From the NCBI RefSeq assembly GCF_009846885.1, contig NZ_WUWM01000012.1:62001-126000 (forward strand): a DNA stretch of 64,000 nt, in the 5' to 3' direction. The notes below the pieces were generated by a model that saw nothing but the letters and a program-made list of their open reading frames with translations, searched no databases and was not told where the DNA came from. How positions within the stretch are numbered: the stretch's first letter is position 1; the number at the start of each line of letters is the position of its first letter. The position numbers and the translations under genes were made by a program. The stretch comes from Paenibacillus puerhi. Its GTDB lineage: Bacteria; Bacillota; Bacilli; Paenibacillales; NBRC-103111. Below, in pieces: positions 52,925 through 62,087 of this stretch.

Positions 52925-54142
52925 ATGAGTGCGAAAAGGTCAGGTATAAAGTTCCCTATTCGGATCATGCTCCTTGCGCTTCCGCTTTTGCTGCCTGCCG
53001 CCTGCAGCAGCCCAGGTGCGGGCACCGTGGATACACAGCCGCCGAGCGTCTCGGTAGACGGCCGGGATCAGGTGCCGAAGCCGGAGCCGCAGCCGCAGCC
53101 TGGTCCTGTACAGCCGCCGGAAGCTCTCTATATGGGCAAGATAACAGCCGTTCGGCTGGCGGATCCGCAGAAGGGCTGGGTCGGGGGCAGCGGCTGGATT
53201 GCCCGGCCCGATGACGGCGGCAAGCATTGGACAGGGCAGTACCAGGGGGCGGGGATCGTTAACCAGCTGTTTGCCTTGAACGACCGGGAAGCCTGGGCTA
53301 CCTTGGCCGACAAGGTCGACTCGCAGGGTCCGCTCCGGTTGATCCGTACGGAGAATGGGGGACAAACCTGGGCGGATGCGGGAACCGTGCCGAATGCGGG
53401 CTTCTTGCATTTTGTATCCAAGACGGAAGCTTATAGCGCGGACACCCGAACCATGGATGGCGGTCATACCTGGACGAAGCTTGCCGTGCCCGGGGGGATA
53501 AAGGGCGACCCCTACTTTCGCGAAGGGGGCATAGGCTGGGCGGTTACGCAGAGCCAGAATGAGATTCAAGTACAGCGAACGAACGATGAAGGCCGGAGCT
53601 GGCAGACCATCGGGAAGATGGCTGGCGTGGTACCGGCCACAGACGCGCAGATCCGATCCGCAGGCAAGGATGACGTCTGGATCGAATTAATCGGAGGCAC
53701 GGGTATGACGCAAACCTCGTATTCGCTCTTCCATTCCAGCGATGGAGGCAAGCAGTGGCAGACGGTTATTGCCAATTCGACGGCGGGCGGAGGACCCGCT
53801 CCCGGACTGCCCGCTGATCAAGCTCAAGGGAAGACCAATACGGGCTCGAGGCCCGGGCCCTTGTACGTGGCCAGCCCTGCTGTAGCTTTCATGGGCGGAC
53901 AATGTCCGGCCTGCGACAAGCCTAACACCATCGGCTGGACCAAGGATGGAGGGAAGACTTGGACCAACGGCAAGCAAGCGCTGACCGGTTATGGCCCGTC
54001 GCTGCTCGCTATGGCAGATGCGGATCATGGCTGGTGGATCACGACGGATCATACCGATCCTTCGGTGATGTATACGACTTCCGACGGCGGCCAAAGCTGG
54101 ACGAAGGCGTACACCTTCGATGAGCCGGAGCAGGATAAATAG
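52925..54142 (+). CDS. Lipoprotein with Asp-box beta-propeller
   Basis: Surface lipoprotein of 405 residues. A basic start (MSAKRSGIKFPIR), hydrophobic core and lipobox LPAAC define the signal peptide; a proline/glutamine-rich spacer (about 45-65) follows. The remainder has at least seven Asp-box motifs (DDGGKHW, ENGGQTW, MDGGHTW, NDEGRSW, SDGGKQW, KDGGKTW, SDGGQSW), the repeat of sialidase/YCF48-like beta-propellers. Sialidase catalytic residues are not evident, so it is more likely a binding or assembly propeller. ATG 52925 has GGAGGGAGG upstream. A long perfect palindrome follows its stop. Confidence 0.88.
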   Translation: MSAKRSGIKFPIRIMLLALPLLLPAACSSPGAGTVDTQPPSVSVDGRDQVPKPEPQPQPGPVQPPEALYMGKITAVRLADPQKGWVGGSGWIARPDDGGKHWTGQYQGAGIVNQLFALNDREAWATLADKVDSQGPLRLIRTENGGQTWADAGTVPNAGFLHFVSKTEAYSADTRTMDGGHTWTKLAVPGGIKGDPYFREGGIGWAVTQSQNEIQVQRTNDEGRSWQTIGKMAGVVPATDAQIRSAGKDDVWIELIGGTGMTQTSYSLFHSSDGGKQWQTVIANSTAGGGPAPGLPADQAQGKTNTGSRPGPLYVASPAVAFMGGQCPACDKPNTIGWTKDGGKTWTNGKQALTGYGPSLLAMADADHGWWITTDHTDPSVMYTTSDGGQSWTKAYTFDEPEQDK

Positions 54143-54173
54143 GCAGAGCAGCAGCGAGCTGCTGCGGATAAAA

Positions 54174-54221
54174 CCATGCATGAAGGACCCGGCGAATGTT
54201 CGCCGGGTCCTTCATGCATGG
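54174..54221. repeat. 48-base near-perfect palindrome
   Basis: Two 23-base arms (54174-54196 and 54199-54221) are exactly complementary around the two bases TG. There is no T-tract on either side. It follows the propeller lipoprotein gene by 31 bases. It could be a transcript-end-stabilising hairpin, a T-less terminator, or a protein or recombinase site. Confidence 0.85.
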
Positions 54222-54285
54222 GCCAACAAGGGCTTGATGCACGATTTGCGGGAGGTTTTTTTCTTACAAGCGAGGTGCAGTCCTC

Positions 54286-54334
54286 TTGACGAGAGGGAAA
54301 AACTGTAATAATATAATGTCAGTCATCACTGACA
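54286..54334 (+). promoter_or_regulatory. Promoter with overlapping TetR operator
   Basis: TTGACG (54286-54291) and TAATAT (54309-54314) are spaced by 17 bases. Directly behind lies a perfect inverted repeat TGTCAGT-CATC-ACTGACA (54317-54334). It sits 34 bases before the start of a TetR-family gene, the classic layout for autorepression. Confidence 0.8.
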
Positions 54335-54367
54335 GACATTTCGTAATCTACAGAAAGGGAGTTGATC

Positions 54368-54982
54368 ATGCGTCAAACCAAGCAAGGGAGCACGGAGAAA
54401 TTATTACGGGCTGCGATCGACCTAATCTCGGAGAAAGGCTACCACGGCGTCACGACGGAGGAAATCGCTTCATCTGCCGAATTAAGCGAAAAGACGCTTT
54501 TTCGACATTTCGGCAGCAAGCAAAACTTGCTTGAAGCCGCCCTCGAACGATTTCAGTATGCCGAAGAGATGCGAGTACTCTTCAATGAGCAGATCGTATG
54601 GGAGTTAGAGGTCGACCTACTGGCCATCAGTAAAAAATATCATGACATCATGAATCGAGACCGAAAGCTGATTCTGATCGCCTTGAAAGATGAGGTCCAT
54701 ATCCCCGGCTTTAAAGAACGCCGCCTGCAACATCCTCGCCAACTATTGACGTATCTGACAGATTACTTTATAACGATGTCCGAAAAAGGAAAAATAGTTT
54801 GTCCGAACCCCACCATGCAGGCATTTACATTTTTGATGGCTCAATATGGCGCATTCATTAATGATTTGGAAGCTGGTAACAATTACCCTGGAATCAGTCT
54901 CGATCAGTTCATTCAAGAGAACGTGAACATATTTGTCCAATCTCTAACTCTTTCCAAAACAAGCTGTGAAAAGGAGCGGTAA
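54368..54982 (+). CDS. TetR-family transcriptional regulator
   Basis: Regulator of 204 residues with an N-terminal TetR helix-turn-helix (STEKLLRAAIDLISEKGYHG, TTEEIASSAELSEKTLFRHFGSKQNLLEAAL, about 8-56) and a variable ligand domain. ATG 54368 follows GGGAG by seven bases. It is the first gene of an operon with a DUF1801-type and an AHSA1-type gene, and an inverted repeat overlapping its promoter is its likely operator. Confidence 0.94.
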   Translation: MRQTKQGSTEKLLRAAIDLISEKGYHGVTTEEIASSAELSEKTLFRHFGSKQNLLEAALERFQYAEEMRVLFNEQIVWELEVDLLAISKKYHDIMNRDRKLILIALKDEVHIPGFKERRLQHPRQLLTYLTDYFITMSEKGKIVCPNPTMQAFTFLMAQYGAFINDLEAGNNYPGISLDQFIQENVNIFVQSLTLSKTSCEKER

Positions 54983-54987
54983 AACAT

Positions 54988-55329
54988 ATGATGAATCAGG
55001 AAGTTTCCGCATTTATCGAGAACCTTAGTCAACCCTGGCAAATCGATGTCAGCAACCAACTACGCCAGATGGTCCATCAGGTGATTCCGGAAGCCGAAGA
55101 ACGCATTCAGTACAAGAAGCCCCATTTCCTGAAAAATGGACACTATGCGGCGGTTATATCCCCTTCGAAAGATTCCATTGCATTCATGATCATGAATTCT
55201 TCCGGCCTTACGTTTCCGAAAGGATTTGAAGGGCCAGACGAGAGGAAATGGCTAAAAATCCGTAAAGAGGATACACCCGATTACGATCTCCTGGCCGATC
55301 TTCTGCTTCAGGCTTCAAGCACTCTGTAA
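54988..55329 (+). CDS. DUF1801-family protein (YdhG-like)
   Basis: A 113-residue protein with the DUF1801 pattern: AFIENLSQPWQIDVSNQLRQMVHQVIPEAEERIQYKKPHF, then the strand-rich GHYAAVISPSKDSIAFMI and the C-terminal helix DYDLLADLLLQA. The fold is shared with the YdhG/frataxin-like iron-chaperone proposals, but its function is not settled. It begins five bases after tetR with AAAAGGAG upstream, and precedes an AHSA1-type gene in the same operon. Confidence 0.85.
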   Translation: MMNQEVSAFIENLSQPWQIDVSNQLRQMVHQVIPEAEERIQYKKPHFLKNGHYAAVISPSKDSIAFMIMNSSGLTFPKGFEGPDERKWLKIRKEDTPDYDLLADLLLQASSTL

Positions 55330-55371
55330 CCAAGAACGGGAATAGTTCCCTTCAAAAAAAGGAGGAAGTTC

Positions 55372-55884
55372 ATGGAAAACAATCTGAATGATTCGTTCGA
55401 AATTTCATTTACGCGTGTATTCGATGCCCCTCGCGAACTCGTATTTAAAGCATGGACAGAGCTCGAGCATTTCGCGAAATGGTGGGGACCAAAGGGGTTT
55501 GCCCTCGAAGTCGTTAAAATGGACGCTCGATCAGGTGGCGAGTTTTTAGGTTTTCAGACGTCTCCTGACGGAAATCACGTTATGTGGGGGAAATTTGCCT
55601 ACCAAGAGGTTATTGAACCAGAAAAAGTGGCTTATATCCAATCCTTTTCCGATGAGCAAGGCAATACGGTCCGAGCGCCTTTTAGCCCGAGCTGGCCTCT
55701 TGAAATAATGAATATCATCACGCTAGAAGATGACGAAGGTAAAACTGTTTTAAAGCTGAAGGGTGGCCCTGTGAACGCTTCCGCTGAGGAACAAGAAACC
55801 TACAAGGGTATGGCTTCCATGCTTCAACAAGGTCTTGAAGGTACTTTCGATCAACTTGCCGACTATCTTGTCTCTCTGAAGTAG
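55372..55884 (+). CDS. AHSA1-type SRPBCC protein
   Basis: A 170-residue START-fold protein of the activator-of-Hsp90-like (AHSA1) group: ISFTRVFDAPRELVFKAWTELEHFAKWWGPKGF (about 10-42), then GGEFLGFQ and the C-terminal helix GLEGTFDQLADYLVSLK. Family members bind hydrophobic ligands, but substrates are generally unknown. Third gene of the TetR operon; ATG follows AAAGGAGGAAG. Short 17-base tandem repeats (55881-55914) lie after its stop. Confidence 0.9.
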   Translation: MENNLNDSFEISFTRVFDAPRELVFKAWTELEHFAKWWGPKGFALEVVKMDARSGGEFLGFQTSPDGNHVMWGKFAYQEVIEPEKVAYIQSFSDEQGNTVRAPFSPSWPLEIMNIITLEDDEGKTVLKLKGGPVNASAEEQETYKGMASMLQQGLEGTFDQLADYLVSLK

Positions 55885-55949
55885 AATGCAATAAAAAGTA
55901 GAATGCGATAAAAAGTTATTCGGCCAAAAACCTTAACGCTTTTTCAATA

Positions 55950-56000
55950 AAACAGCAGCAGTCTTGGACTTTAATTTCTCGTCCATGGCCGCTGCTGTTT
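55950..56000. terminator. Bidirectional terminator region
   Basis: AAACAGCAGC pairs with GCTGCTGTTT across a 31-base loop that contains further pairing; T-rich on the right and A-rich on the left. Separates the TetR operon from the converging LLM-oxidoreductase gene. Confidence 0.7.
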
Positions 56001-56011
56001 CGTTTTTCGCG

Positions 56012-57025
<1,014 letters not shown>

Positions 57026-57072
57026 TTTGAGTATTCGCCTCCAGTTCTACATGTGTTCGGCATGCTTTCCGT

Positions 57073-57792
57073 TTATTGCGGATTGGTCGTCCATATGCCT
57101 GCTGTTTTCAAAAACACCCGCTGCGGGAGCTTCAATGCGGTAAGAATCAGCTCCGCCACATCCTCGGCCTGCATCATGCGGTCTTCATCCCCGATCGGCA
57201 ACCCGGCCTTGACGGCAAGCTCCGTGTTCACTGTGCTTGGAGTAAGGGCGGTAACGCGGATATTAGACTTGCGCACCTCCTGCATCAGCGCTTCCGTCAT
57301 GCCCAGTACGGCGAACTTCGAAGCACAGTAGGCTGAGCCGGTTGCGAAGCCCCGCTCGCCGGCGGTCGAGGCTATGTTGATGATACTGCCGCTGCTTTGC
57401 TCCAGCATAGTCGGCAGCGCCGCCCGGGTGACATAGTAGGTGCCCATCAGGTTCGTCTGAATGATGCTTTCCCATTGCTCGGGCTCCATCTCGGCCAGCT
57501 TGCCGAAGCTGGCGATCCCCGCGTTATTGATCAGAATATCCAGCGATCCGAGCTGCCGGATGAGCAGACCTAAAGCCCGCTCGGCTTCTTCACGTCTGGA
57601 GATGTCGGCCGCTGCGATATAGACCTGGACGCCGTATTCGCCGGTCAACTGGGCCTGAAGCGCCTCCAGATCAGCCGTAGTACGCGCGATCAGCCCCAGG
57701 TGCACTCCTTCCTTGGCAAGCGAGAGAGCGGCAGCTTTGCCAATCCCCTTGCCAGCCCCTGTAATAATGGCGGTTTTATGCTTCAATTCCAA
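57073..57792 (-). CDS. Short-chain dehydrogenase/reductase
   Basis: NAD(P)-dependent oxidoreductase of 239 residues with cofactor motif TGAGKGIG (about 11-18), NNAG (about 88-91), catalytic S about 139 and YCASK (Y at about 154, K at about 158). Very close to FabG-like ketoreductases (RAALPTMLEQSSGSIINIAST). The start is TTG, seven bases after AGGAGTGG. Probably co-transcribed with the downstream LLM-class oxidoreductase; the substrate is unknown. Confidence 0.94.
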   Translation of the reverse strand: MELKHKTAIITGAGKGIGKAAALSLAKEGVHLGLIARTTADLEALQAQLTGEYGVQVYIAAADISRREEAERALGLLIRQLGSLDILINNAGIASFGKLAEMEPEQWESIIQTNLMGTYYVTRAALPTMLEQSSGSIINIASTAGERGFATGSAYCASKFAVLGMTEALMQEVRKSNIRVTALTPSTVNTELAVKAGLPIGDEDRMMQAEDVAELILTALKLPQRVFLKTAGIWTTNPQ

Positions 57793-58209
57793 GGTTATCC
57801 ACTCCTGTAGAGGGGCTGCTTGGGCCCCAAAAATGTTTCATTTCGGCTATATTGGTATATTATATAATCAAACAGCCAGACAGATCCGCCCGCAGCCTAA
57901 CGACCCAGAAGCCCATACATACCTGCTACTGAGAAGAACAGGACTGCGTGACTTTCAAAACTGTCATAAATATAATAACAGTTGCTGTCTTCAAATGCAA
58001 AGCGGGGAAAGTCGGCAAAGCGGAGGGCGAAGCGCACAGGACCGTGAGCGGTGCTTTCAGAAGAAGACCGTCTCCATGCGGTGCTGGCAAAGCCGAAGAG
58101 AACGATCGTCGAGACGGAAGTGGATGAGCGGTACGCTTGGAAGTATACACAGGATGCATACGGGCAACAGTAGAATTGGAAAGGTATACCAACGAAAGAG
58201 GTGAGGAGA
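57793..58209. other. Region without a clear gene upstream of the SDR and IDEAL-domain genes
   Basis: 417 bases. It is AT-rich around 57840-57875, where a promoter for the leftward SDR gene is likely. A protein-like frame at 58051-58170 (MLSEEDRLHAVLAKPKRT at its start, about 39 residues, GTG start, no good ribosome site) might be a small gene or a remnant. No other structure is evident. Confidence 0.4.
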
Positions 58210-58623
58210 ATGACAGCCACGAATAATCAGGAGTTCTTCAGAGAAGGGGACTGGGTAAGCGGAACCTCGGTATGGGACGAAAAATTTATCGGCTATGTCG
58301 ATTCCGCGCCAAAGCTGGAAGGGGGAGCGATACTGGTCCGGATCACGCAGTGCGACCGCAAGCGGCTGATCAATACCTTGGTGCAGACAAGGGAGCATCG
58401 GCTGAGAAAACTGGTGGACTCCAGTCCGGCGGTCGAGGAGGATTGGGACGGCCTGATTGAGCTGGCTCTGATCACGCATGATAAGGAATGGTTCGAGGAG
58501 CTGACCTCCCGGATGCTCGCAGCCGGTTCCCGGTCCGGTAAGGATAAGCCGGGCGGGCAGCCCCGCAGCTCCCGAAGCCATCCCCGGATAACCGGCTGCA
58601 ACCTGGCTCCGCGGGAGGACTAA
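58210..58623 (+). CDS. IDEAL-domain protein
   Basis: A protein of about 137 residues. The N-terminal half (about 5-60) is a small beta domain (FREGDWVSGTSVWDEKFIGYVDS, then AILVRITQCDR); the segment DWDGLIELALITHDKEWFEELTSRM (about 77-101) fits the short IDEAL motif found in Bacillales proteins. A basic, proline- and arginine-rich tail follows. ATG 58210 has AGAGG nine bases away; GTG 58201 is an alternative. Related to YpiB/YozD-like small proteins only through the IDEAL segment; function unknown. Confidence 0.7.
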   Translation: MTATNNQEFFREGDWVSGTSVWDEKFIGYVDSAPKLEGGAILVRITQCDRKRLINTLVQTREHRLRKLVDSSPAVEEDWDGLIELALITHDKEWFEELTSRMLAAGSRSGKDKPGGQPRSSRSHPRITGCNLAPRED

Positions 58624-58669
58624 TACGGTCAGGAGGGGATAGCGACCTCCGGCCTCCCGCGTCTTTCGC

Positions 58670-58725
58670 AACCAGACCAAAGACCTCTTCGGCTAGCGTT
58701 AGCTGAAGAGGTCTTTGGTCTGGTT
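58670..58725. terminator. Long hairpin after the IDEAL-domain gene
   Basis: Perfect 21-base arms (58670-58690 and 58705-58725) enclose GGCTAGCGTTAGCT, which itself extends the stem (GCTA/TAGC) to a GCGT loop. No T-tract follows. Probably a terminator or 3'-end stabiliser between the rightward IDEAL gene and the leftward MgtC gene. Confidence 0.6.
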
Positions 58726-58785
58726 AAGTGAATGCCGAACGATACTTGTAGCGGATACGTTCAGGGCCAAGCTGCGGGGGGCTGC

Positions 58786-59535
58786 CTATAGAGTATGGGG
58801 ACCGCGGGCGCGTCCGTCGCCGGAAGGCAGCTTGGAGTCGGTGGAGATGACAGGGCTGAGCCGGGAGATACGCTCAAGAGCTGCGATCCACTCCTCCTCG
58901 GAGCCTTGCTTGAGGCTGAAGTACAGACTTACGACAGGCTCCATGGAGCCTGTCGTCGCGCTTGATTTCTCGGCGTTGATCTTGATATGAACGATCTCCA
59001 TCCCAAGGTCGCCGAAGGCGGAGGCGATCGAGCCGAGCGCGCCGGGTTTGTCCTCCGCCAGGATAACGACCTCGCGCGTCTTTCGGCTGCGGAGCAGTAC
59101 CCTCTCCCATTTGTTCAGCACGAATAGGGAGAGCAGCGCGAGGCAAGTCGTCAAGGCTGCGCCATAATAGAAGCCGGCTCCGATACAGAGACCGATCGCG
59201 GCGACGACCCAGATGGAAGCCGCCGTCGTCAGGCCGGATACGGTTAAGCCGGTGCGCATGATCGTACCGGCGCCGAGAAACCCGATCCCGCTGATGACCT
59301 GTGCGGCAAGCCGGGCGGGATCGGCACGGACATTGAGTTCGTCCATGAAGGAGGAGAAGCCGTAGATCGAGAGCAGCATGATGGCGGTGGAGCCGAGGCA
59401 AACGAGGATATGCGTTCGAAGTCCAGCCGCGTGATTATGCCATTCCCTTTCGAGCCCGACCAGACCCCCGAAGATCATCGCCAGCAGAAGGCGGATCGTC
59501 AGGTCGATATGTGAAAGATGCCAGACGCTGCTCAT
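58786..59535 (-). CDS. MgtC/SapB-family membrane protein
   Basis: Protein of 249 residues: four to five membrane segments in the first 140 residues, starting LTIRLLLAMIFGGLVGLEREWHNHAAGLRTHILVCLGST (about 12-50, quoted in part), the diagnostic MgtC motif, then AQVISGIGFLGAGTIM. The C-terminal about 90 residues form an ACT-like cytoplasmic domain (VVILAEDKPGALGSIASAFGDLGMEIVHIKI). ATG 59535 follows AAGGAG by eight bases. Family members modulate F-type ATPase and magnesium adaptation; the exact role here is unknown. No Mg riboswitch is visible upstream. Confidence 0.93.
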   Translation of the reverse strand: MSSVWHLSHIDLTIRLLLAMIFGGLVGLEREWHNHAAGLRTHILVCLGSTAIMLLSIYGFSSFMDELNVRADPARLAAQVISGIGFLGAGTIMRTGLTVSGLTTAASIWVVAAIGLCIGAGFYYGAALTTCLALLSLFVLNKWERVLLRSRKTREVVILAEDKPGALGSIASAFGDLGMEIVHIKINAEKSSATTGSMEPVVSLYFSLKQGSEEEWIAALERISRLSPVISTDSKLPSGDGRARGPHTL

Positions 59536-59819
59536 AGCAAAACTCCTTCTTTGGACCCGTCGCAGCGGAGAGCACCAATGCTGCCCTCTGGCGACGAGCA
59601 CCTATAATGGGGCAGCGAAATCTATTTGACTGCAGCATTCGTGTCAGCCCGCTATACTTCATATATTCATCGACTGCCACTTTCTTGACAGTTTTTATGA
59701 GGGCCGCAAGAGTGGACATGATCGCTCTCTATGATTATCATGTGGTTAACGAGCTTCCTAACGGAAGTAGGCGCTTCAGAAGAGATACCGTTTCTGTCGA
59801 AGCTTTAAGGAGTGACAAC

Positions 59820-60563
59820 ATGACCCTTCTAAAACCCGAACCCTTGCAGCGCGCTTCCGCGGAGGCTCTTCCGGAGGGCTCCTTCTGGCTGGGGGTGAAG
59901 GATTGCGTGCCCACGCTGCTCGGCTACTTGAGCATCGGCTTTGCCGCTGGTGTCGTAGGCCGGACAAGCGGTCTTTCCGGCCTCGAGGTGGTGCTGATGT
60001 CTACGTTTCTGTATGCGGGATCTGCGCAATTCGTCGTATCCGGCATGTTTGCAGCAGGGGCTCCGGCTGCCTCGATCGTGCTTACGGTGCTGTTCGTCAA
60101 CATGCGGCATTTATTGCTCAGCGCCGCCATATCGCCGTATTTTCGCAATCACCCCGCATGGAAAAACGTATTGATCGGCTCCCAGCTGACCGATGAAACC
60201 TTCGGTGTTGCCATTCATCGTCTGCGCAGCGGGATGAACGGGAGAACCGACCGCTGGATGTTCGGGCTGAATATAACGGCTCAGCTGAACTGGATCGCTG
60301 CCACCTGGGCCGGTGCTTACCTCGGGGCCTGGATTCCCGATCCGGATGCCGTGGGCTTGCCTTATGCGCTGCCCGCCATGTTCGCCGGGCTGCTTGTGAT
60401 GCAGATCGCCGCTCAGCAGCGCAAGCTGCCGGAGCTGTTAACGGCCGTAGGGGCCGTAATGTTGTTTGTGGCCGCTCTGCAGGTGATGCCCGTCAATGCG
60501 GCGGTCATCTTAGCGATCCTGGCAGCGCCTTGTGTAGGGATGGTGGTGGAACGGTGGAGGTGA
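59820..60563 (+). CDS. azlC: AzlC-type branched-chain amino acid exporter, large subunit
   Basis: Membrane protein of about 247 residues that works with AzlD to export branched-chain amino acids. The family signature GVKDCVPTLLGYLSIGFAAGVVGRTSGLS and STFLYAGSAQFVVSGM are at about 25-75. Helical segments fill the remainder. ATG follows TTAAGGAG by seven bases. Its stop overlaps the AzlD start as GTGA. Confidence 0.93.
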   Translation: MTLLKPEPLQRASAEALPEGSFWLGVKDCVPTLLGYLSIGFAAGVVGRTSGLSGLEVVLMSTFLYAGSAQFVVSGMFAAGAPAASIVLTVLFVNMRHLLLSAAISPYFRNHPAWKNVLIGSQLTDETFGVAIHRLRSGMNGRTDRWMFGLNITAQLNWIAATWAGAYLGAWIPDPDAVGLPYALPAMFAGLLVMQIAAQQRKLPELLTAVGAVMLFVAALQVMPVNAAVILAILAAPCVGMVVERWR

Positions 60564-60880
60564 GCCGCGAATTTTTGTGGATATTACTAGGGGCTTCGCT
60601 AGTTACCTGGCTGCCGCGAGTGCTTCCGCTTGCGGTGCTGAGCCGGGTATCCTTGCCGGGGTGGCTGCTGCGCTACTTGCACTATGTGCCGGTCGCTGTC
60701 ATGACCGCCTTGCTGGCACAGGAGGTGCTGACGACAGACGGAGAGTGGGCAGCTCCTGCGGAAAGCCTCAAGCTGGCCGCACTTGTCCCCACGTTGGCTG
60801 TTGCCATCCTCACCCGCCATTTGCTGGCGACCGTACTGACGGGGATGGCCTCTATGGCGATATTGGCCTGGTTGCGGTAA
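60560..60880 (+). CDS. azlD: AzlD-type exporter small subunit
   Basis: Small membrane partner of AzlC, about 106 residues with four hydrophobic segments. WLPRVLPLAVLSRVSLPGWLLRYLHYVPVAVMTALLAQEVL is typical (quoted in part). The start is most probably GTG 60560, overlapping the azlC stop; GTG 60554 is the alternative. Followed by a strong hairpin. Confidence 0.9.
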   Translation: MSREFLWILLGASLVTWLPRVLPLAVLSRVSLPGWLLRYLHYVPVAVMTALLAQEVLTTDGEWAAPAESLKLAALVPTLAVAILTRHLLATVLTGMASMAILAWLR

Positions 60881-60963
60881 CATGCAGCATCTGGGCGGAC
60901 CGATCCAGCCCTACCGAATGGGCGGCCCTCTCTATGAGATGGACCGCAGAAGTGCAATAGAGA

Positions 60964-60997
60964 GACCACCGGCAGCAACTTCGCACCGGTGGTCCTT
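60964..60997. terminator. Terminator between azlD and the ArsR-type gene
   Basis: A nine-base stem GACCACCGG / CCGGTGGTC with a 13-base loop, followed by CTTT. Acts between converging genes. Confidence 0.75.
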
Positions 60998-61038
60998 TGG
61001 CATCCATATGGACTTGAGGGTTTTGCTCCATCTCCCGA

Positions 61039-61440
61039 CTACTCGTCTTGGGGAGCAAAAGCCGGTTCGGTTGACCGGGCACCCTCAGGCCGATTCCATT
61101 CCAGCTCCGAATCCGGCGACTCTACCAGCAGCTTGAGGGCGGCGAGCCGGTTGTCCCAGAACCGCTCGTAGTAGGCAAGCCAGCGTTTCAGCTCAAGAAG
61201 CGGCTCAGCCTGCAGCTTATACCGCTTCTCCCTGCCTACCTTCTGTTCGCTGACCAGCCCGGCATCGGACAGAATGCGCAGGTGCTTGGATACCGCCGTG
61301 CGGGTCATCGGGAAGTGGCTGCTGATGGTTTTAACCGGCAGCTCCTGTTCGCCGAGCAGCCGGAGCAGCTTGCGGCGGGTGGGGTCTGCTATGGCTTGGA
61401 AAACATCATGCCTGGGTGAAGGAGCATCCACCTGAATCAA
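61039..61440 (-). CDS. ArsR-family regulator
   Basis: Winged-helix regulator of 133 residues: DVFQAIADPTRRKLLRLLGEQELPVKTISSHFPMTRTAVSKHLRILSDAGLVSEQKVGREKRYKL (about 12-75, quoted in part) is the standard ArsR fold, with YKLQAEPLLELKRWL after it. It lacks a cysteine metal site, like the ArsR members that partner SRPBCC proteins. The TTG start overlaps the stop of the upstream SRPBCC gene (TTGA). Confidence 0.92.
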   Translation of the reverse strand: MIQVDAPSPRHDVFQAIADPTRRKLLRLLGEQELPVKTISSHFPMTRTAVSKHLRILSDAGLVSEQKVGREKRYKLQAEPLLELKRWLAYYERFWDNRLAALKLLVESPDSELEWNRPEGARSTEPAFAPQDE

Positions 61441-61868
61441 CCCTCCACGTGCTTGCGCAGCCTCTCCTGAACGATCTGCTCCCAGCCCTGATCCATGCGG
61501 TTCCGGACCTCGCCGTGCTTCTGACCGGTCTGGGCGATAACGTCCTCGGTTTCTCCCCAGCCGGAGTGCGTGAGCGTAAACTCGGTCTGGCCCTCCCGTT
61601 CGACTAAGTTAAAAGAAACGATCCATTCATCCCCCCAAGTGAAGACGAGACGATTCGGCGGATCAAGCTCCTCAACCCGGCACAGCGAAGTGCCGTAGGG
61701 AGACTGCAGCGAAAACTCGAAGCCTAGCTTTGGTTCGAAGCTGTTGGGCATAAACCAGGCGGCGATCCCCTCCGAAGTAGCGACAGCCTCCCATACTTTT
61801 TGAATAGGCGCTTTAAAGAGCGCGGTCTTGCGAATGTCCGGCACAGGCTCATGGGTAGAATTAGACAT
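61437..61868 (-). CDS. AHSA1-type SRPBCC protein
   Basis: A 143-residue START-fold protein (DIRKTALFKAPIQKVWEAVATSEGIAAWFMPN, about 10-41; NRMDQGWEQIVQERLRKHVEG end). It is translated ahead of, and coupled to, the ArsR regulator, the common SRPBCC/ArsR arrangement, though gene order is reversed from the more usual regulator-first layout. Function and ligand are unknown. Confidence 0.9.
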   Translation of the reverse strand: MSNSTHEPVPDIRKTALFKAPIQKVWEAVATSEGIAAWFMPNSFEPKLGFEFSLQSPYGTSLCRVEELDPPNRLVFTWGDEWIVSFNLVEREGQTEFTLTHSGWGETEDVIAQTGQKHGEVRNRMDQGWEQIVQERLRKHVEG

Positions 61869-61993
61869 CGTGTAATTGACCCCCTTGTAAAATTAAAATG
61901 AAACCGAATGGTTACATATATTGTAGAAAACTGCAGATAGCCTGTCAAGAGAAAGAGGGTTAGCCTTAGCTAGGCCGCATGATAAAAAAACAG

Positions 61994-62064
61994 GAACAAA
62001 TGTTCTGTAAAATGTTGACAAAGGTTCTTTGTTTGTTGTAATATACAAATAAGAACAAATGTTC
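61994..62064 (+). promoter_or_regulatory. Promoter flanked by two LexA-type SOS boxes
   Basis: GAACAAATGTTC occurs identically at 61994-62005 and 62053-62064; the Bacillus SOS box is CGAAC-N4-GTTCG. Between them lie TTGACA (62015-62020) and TAATAT (62039-62044) with an 18-base spacer. The downstream gene starts at 62088. Repression by LexA and induction by DNA damage are expected. Confidence 0.82.
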
Positions 62065-62087
62065 CTAATCTGAGAGGGGTGTAGATC

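Noticed and set aside
55881-55914. Short 17-base tandem repeat (GTAGAATGC.ATAAAAA)
   Set aside because: Only two units differing by one base, after a stop codon; most likely a chance small duplication and not a CRISPR or attachment site.
57897-58220. 107-codon minus-strand frame upstream of the SDR gene
   Set aside because: No ribosome site, serine/phenylalanine-rich low-information sequence and no family resemblance.
59536-59819. Possible magnesium riboswitch upstream of the MgtC gene
   Set aside because: The interval is short, shared with the divergent azlC start, and shows none of the conserved M-box stems.
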